A stretch of 64,000 nt of DNA. It comes from Alphaproteobacteria bacterium (GTDB lineage Bacteria > Pseudomonadota > Alphaproteobacteria > Caulobacterales > Maricaulaceae). Shown here in pieces: positions 58,375 to 64,000 of the stretch (its first letter is position 1; the number at the start of each line of letters is the position of its first letter). A program made the position numbers and the translations under genes. Location of the stretch: positions 443,033 to 507,032 of the forward strand of contig JAAEZM010000001.1 of NCBI GenBank assembly GCA_018222865.1, in the 5' to 3' direction. The notes below the pieces were generated by a model, which had not been told where the DNA came from, did no database searches, and saw only the letters and a list, made by a program, of their open reading frames with translations.

Positions 58375-59300
58375 GCGAGAAGAAGCCGGGCTTTTTTTCC
58401 CGCCTTGCCTCCGGGCTGAAACGCACCTCCTCTCAGCTTTCCGAGTCCGTCACCGCGATCTTCACCAAGCGCAAGCTCGATGCAGAGGCGCTGGAGGAGC
58501 TCGAAGACACGCTGATCGCTGCCGATCTGGGCGCAAGCGCGGCCATGCGCGTCACCTCGCGCCTCGCCAAAGACCGTTTCGACAAGGAAGTCTCTGACGA
58601 AGAAGTCCGCACCGCGCTTGCCGATGTTGTCGCAGAAACACTTGAACCGCTCGAACGCCCCTTGGCGCTGGAGGGCGAAACACCGCGCATCGTCCTCTTT
58701 GTTGGCGTCAACGGCTCTGGCAAGACCACGACACTGGGCAAGATTGCCGTGAAGCTGAAACGTGAGGGCCGCAATCCCATCCTGGTCGCCGGCGACACAT
58801 TCCGCGCCGCAGCCATCGAACAAGTGACGGTTTGGGGCGATCGCGCCAAGGCACCGGTCATCAAGCGCGAGATCGGGTCCGATGCTGCAGGTCTGGCATT
58901 TGATGCCGTGGAACAAGCGCAGACAGACGGGCATGATGTGGTGTTGATCGACACTGCAGGGCGACTTCAGAACAAATCCGAGTTGATGGAGGAGCTGAAG
59001 AAAATCGTCCGCGTCATCCGCAAGAAGATGCCCGACGCCCCCCATGAAACCTTGCTCGTTCTCGACGGCACTGTCGGTTCAAATGCTGTGTCACAAGCTG
59101 AAGCCTTCCTGGAAGCGGCGGATGTGACAGGCGTTATCATGACGAAGCTTGACGGCACGGCCAAGGGCGGCGCATTGGTTCAAGTGGCGGAAAAATGCCA
59201 GCTCCCCATCCACTATATCGGCATTGGCGAAGGCGAGGCCGATCTTCAACCGTTCAGCGCGCAGGCCTTTTCTCGCGCCCTGGCGGGGCTGGACGCCTAG
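58371..59300 (+). CDS. ftsY: Signal recognition particle receptor FtsY
   Basis: SRP receptor GTPase that docks ribosomes translating membrane proteins. It has 309 residues: short N-terminal region, N domain (about 35-95) and G domain with G1 VGVNGSGKTTTLGKI, G2 DTFRAAA, G3 DTAGRLQNK and G4 TKLDGTAKGG. ATGA overlap with mtaB couples translation. The EamA transporter starts directly after its stop. Confidence 0.97.
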   Translation: MSEKKPGFFSRLASGLKRTSSQLSESVTAIFTKRKLDAEALEELEDTLIAADLGASAAMRVTSRLAKDRFDKEVSDEEVRTALADVVAETLEPLERPLALEGETPRIVLFVGVNGSGKTTTLGKIAVKLKREGRNPILVAGDTFRAAAIEQVTVWGDRAKAPVIKREIGSDAAGLAFDAVEQAQTDGHDVVLIDTAGRLQNKSELMEELKKIVRVIRKKMPDAPHETLLVLDGTVGSNAVSQAEAFLEAADVTGVIMTKLDGTAKGGALVQVAEKCQLPIHYIGIGEGEADLQPFSAQAFSRALAGLDA

Positions 59301-60155
59301 TTGAGCACGCTTCTCCCGCTCGCCTCTATCGCCATGCTGGGCTCGGCCATGGCGCATGCGGTAATGGGGATGCTGACCAAGCGCGCCGAGGACCGGCTCG
59401 CTTTTCGTGCGGTCCTGATGCTCACGGGTGCGGTTCTTTATCTACCGCTCATTCTGACAAATCCGATCCCGAGCTGGGAGGTCTGGCGCTTCTTACTCCT
59501 CGGCGCCGTTATTCACTGGGCTTTCCAGATGACGATGATCGCTGCCTTTGAGCGCGGCGATATGGGGCTCGTCTATCCGGTCATGCGCGGTGGTGCCCCG
59601 GCCTTGGCTGCACTTGCGGCACTCCTATTCCTCGGCGAGACCCTGTCCACAGGCGAGATGGCTGGCCTCGCCATCGCCTCGATCGCGGTGCTTGGCTTTG
59701 GCTGGCCTGAAAAAGGCGGCGCACCCAAGCTGGCGGCCTTGGGATTCGCCATGCTCGCAGCCGCTGCGATCGCGCTTTACACTGTCAACGACGCTGCGGG
59801 CGCCCGTGCTGCAGGTAATCCATTCGTCTATGCCGGCTGGTTTTCACTCGTGACCGCTGTGCCCATTGTCGGCACGGCGGCCATCCGAAGAGGGCCGCGC
59901 CTTTTCATACAGATGCGCCAGGAGCTCAAATGGGGCGTCGTCGCCTCTGTCTTCGGCGCCGCGTCCTATGCCTTCGCGCTCTACGCCTATTCTGTCGCCA
60001 GCGTTGGCCCTATGGCCGCTCTGCGTGAAACCTCTGTGGTGTTCGGCGCTTTACTTGCCGCCCTCGTGCTGAAAGAACCATTTGGACGGCGGCGCATATT
60101 TCTAGCAATCCTTTTGGCCGCCGGGCTCGTATTCATGCGTATGATGTCCAGTTAA
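59301..60155 (+). CDS. EamA family DMT transporter
   Basis: Ten-helix transporter of 284 residues made of two EamA halves, ending GLVFMRM. The first half contains GAVIHWAFQMTMIAAFERGD, MGLVYPVMRGGAPALAALAA; the second has VAPMAALRETSVVFGALLA-type sequence (YSVASVGPMAALRETSVVFG). The substrate is unknown. It starts with TTG at 59301 directly after the ftsY TAG; later ATG codons would cut the first helix. It is co-transcribed with ftsY by position. Confidence 0.82.
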   Translation: MSTLLPLASIAMLGSAMAHAVMGMLTKRAEDRLAFRAVLMLTGAVLYLPLILTNPIPSWEVWRFLLLGAVIHWAFQMTMIAAFERGDMGLVYPVMRGGAPALAALAALLFLGETLSTGEMAGLAIASIAVLGFGWPEKGGAPKLAALGFAMLAAAAIALYTVNDAAGARAAGNPFVYAGWFSLVTAVPIVGTAAIRRGPRLFIQMRQELKWGVVASVFGAASYAFALYAYSVASVGPMAALRETSVVFGALLAALVLKEPFGRRRIFLAILLAAGLVFMRMMSS

Positions 60156-60168
60156 ACGGAGAACAGAC

Positions 60169-60855
60169 TTGGCCCAGTCCGAAGCTACGCAGTCCGAGAC
60201 AACCACGTCCCAGTCCACTTCCGAGCAAGGCGCGCGCATTCTGATCGATGCCGGTCCAATCGGCGCCTGGATCATTGTCTATAATGTCGCCCGGAACTTC
60301 GCGCCTGATCAGGCGCTCTATCTGGGCACCGGCGTTTACATGGTCGCAGCGATCATTGCGCTTTTCTTCTCGATCCGACTGGAAAAACGCGTTCCACCCA
60401 TGCTGGTGATGACAACGGTGATCGTCCTGGGCTTTGGAGCGATCGGCATCCTCTTGCAGGATCCGATTTTCATCTATGCCAAGCCGACAATCATCAATCT
60501 CTTCCTGTCATTTCTGATCCTGGTCAGCATGGCCTTTGGCTTCAATGTCTGGAAGCTGTTCTTCAAACACGTGTTTGAACTGCCTGAGCATGTCTGGACG
60601 ATTTATGCCGTGCGTTGGGCACTCTGGTTTCAATTCCTCGCCTTCCTCAACGAGTTCATGTGGCGTCATATTACCGATACCACAGTACCTGAAAGCGCGC
60701 GTTGGTTTGAGACTATCGAGCTGACGGAAAGCTTCTGGGCGAACTCGAAGCTCTGGGTGATGGGCCTCTCAATGGGCTTCATGCTGCTGCAGCTTCCCCT
60801 GCTGTTCAAATACCAGAAGTTCGATGAAGAGGCCGAGGACAGCGCGAAGAGCTAA
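60169..60855 (+). CDS. ispZ: Inner-membrane septation protein IspZ/YciB
   Basis: A 228-residue inner-membrane protein of the YciB/IspZ family, which helps link envelope synthesis and division. A Ser/Thr/Gln-rich N-terminal stretch (about 1-20) is followed by five or six helices. The pattern DPIFIYAKPTIINLFLSF, VWTIYAVRWALWFQFLA, NEFMWRHI and FWANSKLWVMG is diagnostic. Start TTG at 60169 is preceded by CGGAGA. ftsY-ispZ neighbourhood is common in alphaproteobacteria. Confidence 0.9.
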   Translation: MAQSEATQSETTTSQSTSEQGARILIDAGPIGAWIIVYNVARNFAPDQALYLGTGVYMVAAIIALFFSIRLEKRVPPMLVMTTVIVLGFGAIGILLQDPIFIYAKPTIINLFLSFLILVSMAFGFNVWKLFFKHVFELPEHVWTIYAVRWALWFQFLAFLNEFMWRHITDTTVPESARWFETIELTESFWANSKLWVMGLSMGFMLLQLPLLFKYQKFDEEAEDSAKS

Positions 60856-60886
60856 GGCGCGGGTCCGGCTGGAAAATCCGTGCTCG

Positions 60887-60896
60887 GACAATTGTC
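60887..60896. promoter_or_regulatory. Palindrome GACAATTGTC before the MarR gene
   Basis: A perfect 10-bp palindrome lies 60 bp before the MarR start, in a 101-bp gap between ispZ and that gene. MarR repressors often bind such sites at their own promoter. This is a candidate only. Confidence 0.35.
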
Positions 60897-60956
60897 ATTT
60901 CTGCGTTATAAATCCGCATTAAGAGTAATCTTGTGGGGACGCGGGGAGTCGGCATC

Positions 60957-61577
60957 ATGTCGCGTGAGACACCGGATACAAGCAAGTTCGAGCTTTCTGA
61001 ATCACCTGGACATCTTCTGCACAGAGCGCAGCAATTTGCGGCGGAGCGTTTTGCCAAGTCCATGGCTGGTGCGAAGCTGACACAGCGTCAATTTGCCGTG
61101 CTGCATGCGACCGCGAAGAAGGAAGGCCTGACGCAAACAGATCTCGTCAAAGCGACAGGCATTGACCGCTCAACCCTGGCAGAGCTCGTTGCACGCATGG
61201 TCAAGAATGGCCTGCTTGAGCGCGAGAAGCTTGCGGATGATGCCCGAGCAAACGCCGTCCATCTCTCCGAAGAGGGCCGCACTCTGCTCGAGCTTGCCAC
61301 GCTCGGGGCCATGGAAGCGGATGCGGCCATTTTGACAGCCCTGCCGAAAAACAAGCGCGCCAGCTTCCTGGAAACGCTTCGTCGCATCGCCGTGACGCTG
61401 GAGAAGGGTGAAGAGGCCGCCAAGAAGGCCCGCGACAAAGAAAAAGAGAAAAAGAAGAAAGCCAAGAAGAAGGCGAAAGAAAAAGCCAAGGCTAAGGCGA
61501 AAAAGACCGATAAGAAGTCCAAGAAGAGCGCGGCGAACAAAAAGCCGAAAGAGACCAGTGGTGTCGCCGCGGAATAG
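60957..61577 (+). CDS. MarR-family regulator with lysine-rich C-terminal tail
   Basis: A 206-residue protein. Residues about 10-150 form a MarR winged helix: LTQRQFAVLHATAKKEGLTQ, GIDRSTLAELVARMVKNGLLE and DDARANAVHLSEEG (the wing). Residues 157-198 carry 23 lysines in 42 positions, mostly in KA/KE repeats, resembling histone H1 tails. This tail is foreign to the MarR family and may bind DNA or acidic polymers non-specifically. The ATG at 60957 has GGGGAG upstream. The gene converges with ccmG, 8 bp between stops. Confidence 0.8.
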   Translation: MSRETPDTSKFELSESPGHLLHRAQQFAAERFAKSMAGAKLTQRQFAVLHATAKKEGLTQTDLVKATGIDRSTLAELVARMVKNGLLEREKLADDARANAVHLSEEGRTLLELATLGAMEADAAILTALPKNKRASFLETLRRIAVTLEKGEEAAKKARDKEKEKKKKAKKKAKEKAKAKAKKTDKKSKKSAANKKPKETSGVAAE

Positions 61578-61585
61578 CCACCGCT

Positions 61586-62086
61586 TCAGCTTTCCCGGTC
61601 GAGCACCGGATAAATCTCATTGCGCAATACAGAGACATCGATCGGACCGTCTACGCGCCCGACCATCTCACCATCTGCCGAGAGAATAAAGGTCGTCGGA
61701 TAGGTCTCAACGAGCAGCGCCTGCGCAGACTGACCTTCCACATCACGCATAGAACCCAGATATGGATTGCCAAGTTCGGCAAGGAAGTTGGCGCTGTCCA
61801 GTGCGCTCTCATCCGACGCGATCCCGTAGATCGCAATCCCCTCATCTCGCAGCGCCATCAATAATGCGTGTTCAGCGCGACACGGGGCACAGGCGGCGCC
61901 CCAAAAATGCAAGAGTGCGGGCTCTCCAGTAGCCAAGTCCCCAAAGGCCGGCAGATCCATCACGGGTTCAAGCGTGAGCGCTGGCAGCGGTTCGCGCGGC
62001 AGGTTTTCGAGTTGATAATAGCGCCAGCCCAAAGCCCCGGCGAGGGCCAGGATCGCTATGAGAGCGATCAGCTGAAAAAACCGCAT
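61586..62086 (-). CDS. ccmG: Thiol:disulfide interchange protein CcmG/DsbE
   Basis: Membrane-tethered thioredoxin (166 residues) that reduces apocytochrome c for heme attachment. Membrane anchor about 4-22, then the thioredoxin fold with the redox pair C66/C69 in FWGAACAPCRAEH and the cis-proline in ETYPTTFILS. The ATG at 62086 overlaps the ccmD stop by one base (TGATG). It is the last gene of ccmC-ccmD-ccmG. Confidence 0.9.
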   Translation of the reverse strand: MRFFQLIALIAILALAGALGWRYYQLENLPREPLPALTLEPVMDLPAFGDLATGEPALLHFWGAACAPCRAEHALLMALRDEGIAIYGIASDESALDSANFLAELGNPYLGSMRDVEGQSAQALLVETYPTTFILSADGEMVGRVDGPIDVSVLRNEIYPVLDRES

Positions 62087-62241
62087 CAATCCTCATCCTC
62101 TTCCAGTTCGCGAAGGCGCGCTTTCGCGCCCGCTCGCTCTGAAAGAACGAAAACGATCAGCAGCAGAATAGCAAGGGCAGACCCGCCCCAGGCACCCCAG
62201 ACCCAGCTGGCATACCCGCCCATGGCGAAAAACTCACTCAT
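62086..62241 (-). CDS. ccmD: Heme exporter protein CcmD (51 residues)
   Basis: Small membrane protein that helps release holo-CcmE from CcmABC. The frame runs from ATG 62241 to TGA 62086: it starts MSEFFAMGGYASWVWGA, has one helix (LAILLLIVFVLSE) and a charged end RLRELEEDED. This is the usual CcmD layout (aromatic GGY..W start, one helix). Its ATG overlaps the ccmC stop by 4 bp and its stop overlaps ccmG. Confidence 0.9.
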   Translation of the reverse strand: MSEFFAMGGYASWVWGAWGGSALAILLLIVFVLSERAGAKARLRELEEDED

Positions 62242-62969
62242 GCCAGCCCCTCCCGCTCACGGCGTGATTGCAGACTGCGAGCGCGCTGGATCAGCGTCCG
62301 GGAGCGAAGACGGTAAAAAACCATCCAGGCAACCAGGAACGTATAGCCCAGAGCCATTAGGCCGAGCGGCCAGAGCTGGCTGGCGTGAATGGTTGGGCCA
62401 TCAAATCGGAAGACCGAGGCGGGCTGGTGCAGGCTGGACCACCAATCGACGGAGAATTTGACGATAATCAGATTCACCACGCCGGCCATCGCCAGGATTG
62501 CCGCCATGCGCGCAGCCTGCATGCGGTCCTCAATGGCTGCCCTGAGCGCCATATAGCCCAGATACACCAGGAGCAGTACGAGCACGGACGTCATTCGCGC
62601 ATCCCATTCCCACCAGGTGCCCCACATGGGCTTGCCCCAGAGAGATCCAGTAAGGAGCGCCAAAGCCGTGAAGACCGCACCGATCGGCGCCATGACTTCA
62701 GCGGCCGCGTCCGCCAGGGAGTGACGCCAGACAAAGAAAATGAAGCTCGCCACAGCCATCGCGCCATAAATCGCCATGGCCATATAGGCTGCAGGCACGT
62801 GGACATACATGATCCGGACCGTGTCGCCTTGCTGGTAGTCGGGCGGAGACGCGAAAAACGACATATACATGCCTGCGATAAGCAGACCGGTTGCCAGCGC
62901 CCCTGTGATCGGGATGGCATAACGCGCAAGAACGTCGAAACGCTGCGGATTGGAGAAATAAGACAGCAT
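62238..62969 (-). CDS. ccmC: Heme exporter / heme handling protein CcmC
   Basis: Six-helix membrane protein of 243 residues that loads heme onto CcmE. The tryptophan-rich WWD motif is WGKPMWGTWWEWDARMTS, with periplasmic heme histidines in MYVHVPAAYMAM and SSLHQPAS. The ATG at 62969 is chosen; the longer frame reaches into the upstream gene. It lies 10 bp after a DUF3298-like gene. ccmA and ccmB, often just upstream, are not in the window. Confidence 0.95.
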   Translation of the reverse strand: MLSYFSNPQRFDVLARYAIPITGALATGLLIAGMYMSFFASPPDYQQGDTVRIMYVHVPAAYMAMAIYGAMAVASFIFFVWRHSLADAAAEVMAPIGAVFTALALLTGSLWGKPMWGTWWEWDARMTSVLVLLLVYLGYMALRAAIEDRMQAARMAAILAMAGVVNLIIVKFSVDWWSSLHQPASVFRFDGPTIHASQLWPLGLMALGYTFLVAWMVFYRLRSRTLIQRARSLQSRREREGLA

Positions 62970-62979
62970 GGTCTGTGAA

Positions 62980-63744
62980 TTACTCAGTCTCAGGGCAACC
63001 GACAAGCGCCGGACTGTCGCACATCCACGCCTCAAATCCACGATTGGGGCGCGGCTCCCCGCCGAAGAGCGTCCGGTATTGAGGTTTCAACATGGCATCG
63101 AAGGCGCTTGCCGGAATAATCAGCGTGTATGAGCCCTCCGCATAAGCCCCTAATCCGTAAGAGCCAAACCAGAGCGAAAACCCGCCGAAATGACCGTCTT
63201 GTGAAGAAGGCAGAAGCCCTGCCCCAACAGGCCAGTCTTCGCTTCGTGCAAGACGAGCGGCGATATGATCCGCAATACCGCGCTCGGCTTTTTGTGCCTC
63301 CAGATCCTTGGCGGCTTCGAACCAGATCGTATTCAGCGCATTCTCTCTATGGCGCGGATCGATCATATCGATCACAGAGAGGCGGGTGCTGGCGTCCAGG
63401 TCCCAGATGATGAGTTCAAAATCGGTTTGTCCATGAGCCGCACCGTGTGAATAGACATAGATCTGACGTCTCAGGCTTATGAGCGAGCCGGCTTGGGCGA
63501 GGACATCCCAGCGAACCGACCATGTCTGCGCATTTCCCTCGCCCCAATGGCGACCTTCGAGAAGCTCCGTTTCTGAACCGATCGCCAGGGCTTCCAAGAC
63601 AGCAGGAAAGGCAAGCAAGTCAGCAGATATAACGACTTCAGCCTCATAGGTGTCAGTGCTCAGGGAAAGCACACGGTCTTCCAGACCATGACTGGGGGCG
63701 GGCAAAAACAGAAAGGCAAAAATCGCGATCAAACATCGGCGCAT
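62980..63744 (-). CDS. Secreted DUF3298-like protein
   Basis: A 254-residue exported protein. Signal peptide about 1-20 (FLFLPAPSHG). The segment YVYSHGAAHGQTDFELIIWD then STRLSVIDMIDP matches the DUF3298 pattern (GxAHG..., a strand and a Lxxxd ending), as also found in RsiV-type proteins. Function is unknown. The ATG at 63744 is chosen as the signal peptide start. It precedes ccmC by 10 bp on the same strand. Confidence 0.65.
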   Translation of the reverse strand: MRRCLIAIFAFLFLPAPSHGLEDRVLSLSTDTYEAEVVISADLLAFPAVLEALAIGSETELLEGRHWGEGNAQTWSVRWDVLAQAGSLISLRRQIYVYSHGAAHGQTDFELIIWDLDASTRLSVIDMIDPRHRENALNTIWFEAAKDLEAQKAERGIADHIAARLARSEDWPVGAGLLPSSQDGHFGGFSLWFGSYGLGAYAEGSYTLIIPASAFDAMLKPQYRTLFGGEPRPNRGFEAWMCDSPALVGCPETE

Positions 63745-63800
63745 AAGAAATCTCCCAGCGCCGACGTTAGCGATCAGGCGAGCCGTTCGCCAGTTGCAAT

Positions 63801-64000
63801 CTAGGCCGGCAAATGCCCCGTCTTCACATAGATGAGGCAGCCTTCCTCGGAAAACGGTGTGTGCTCGGACAGGTGCGGATTTCGCAACCAACTTCCCTTC
63901 GGATAATCGCCATGCTCATCCTGGAAAGTGCCGTCAATCACATAGATTTCTTCGCCGCCCCAATGGCGATGCCGGTTGAACACCGTACCGGGCTCCCATT
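63801..64000 (-). CDS. ChrR-type cupin domain protein (5' part missing at window edge)
   Basis: The frame is open to the right edge of the window; 65 C-terminal residues are visible. FNRHRHWGGEEIYVIDGTFQ carries the cupin metal ligands (HRH and the second glutamate EE), and DYPKGSWLRNPHLSEHTPFS then EEGCLIYVKTGHL is the typical end of ChrR-like cupins. Such domains sense oxidants or act as anti-sigma factors, but the start lies outside, so the exact type is unknown. It lies upstream of the DUF3298-like gene on the same strand. Confidence 0.8.
   Translation of the reverse strand, partial: WEPGTVFNRHRHWGGEEIYVIDGTFQDEHGDYPKGSWLRNPHLSEHTPFSEEGCLIYVKTGHLPA

Overview
The window reads as chromosome of a free-living, GC-rich alphaproteobacterium. 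The best fit is the Caulobacterales/Maricaulales/Hyphomonadaceae group, because it combines an atpHA gene order, zapE close to mdh, sucCD-sucAB-lpd, sdhCDAB, ftsY followed by a septation (IspZ/YciB) gene, a DUF2282/DUF692/DUF2063/DoxX (bufferin-type) operon and ccmC-ccmD-ccmG. This placement is inferred from gene content and protein style, not from a search. No rRNA, tRNA, insertion sequence, prophage or CRISPR array was seen. Coding density is very high, with many 1-8 bp start/stop overlaps.

Left part (1-8.9 kb): the start of an ATP synthase operon (atpH, and atpA cut by the window edge), a monomeric sarcosine/N-methyltryptophan oxidase, a Ste24-type M48 protease, priA with an altered zinc region, and the conserved DUF484-xerC pair. 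From 8.9 to 18.4 kb lies the 2-oxoglutarate-to-succinate arm of the TCA cycle, all on the minus strand (sucC, sucD, terminator, sucA, sucB with two lipoyl domains, lpd). Two small paralogous membrane proteins are wedged between sucB and lpd. A soluble GAF hybrid histidine kinase and a protein with a degenerate EAL-like C-terminus follow (18.5-22.3 kb).

The accessory part of greatest interest is 22.3-30.8 kb. It holds (a) a five-gene bufferin-type operon: precursor BufA, iron oxygenase BufB, partner BufC and two DoxX membrane proteins; (b) a PhoD-like phosphodiesterase lipoprotein and a secreted protein of unknown function; and (c) a DUF2141 / carotenoid oxygenase / DUF2306 cluster facing a membrane-anchored LytTR regulator. 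From 30.8 to 42.2 kb come a universal stress protein, a 2OG-Fe(II) oxygenase, acetyltransferases, a TspO-like membrane protein, mdh, an O-methyltransferase, zapE, an unlisted 30-residue membrane peptide gene, a thioesterase, an iron-type alcohol dehydrogenase, two SpoIIAA-like proteins and mmsA.

From 42.5 kb there is a large trypsin-like autotransporter with a tandem 12-residue repeat. An arsR-arsC-aquaglyceroporin arsenic operon, a PlsC-type acyltransferase with a coupled small gene, and the complete succinate dehydrogenase operon sdhCDAB follow. The right end (53.5-64 kb) carries an SDR, a DUF885 lipoprotein peptidase, mtaB-ftsY-EamA transporter-ispZ, a MarR regulator with a lysine-rich tail, ccmC-ccmD-ccmG, a DUF3298-like secreted protein and a ChrR-type cupin cut by the window edge. 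Together, 2-oxoglutarate to oxaloacetate (except fumarase), part of ATP synthase and cytochrome c maturation genes describe a respiring aerobe.
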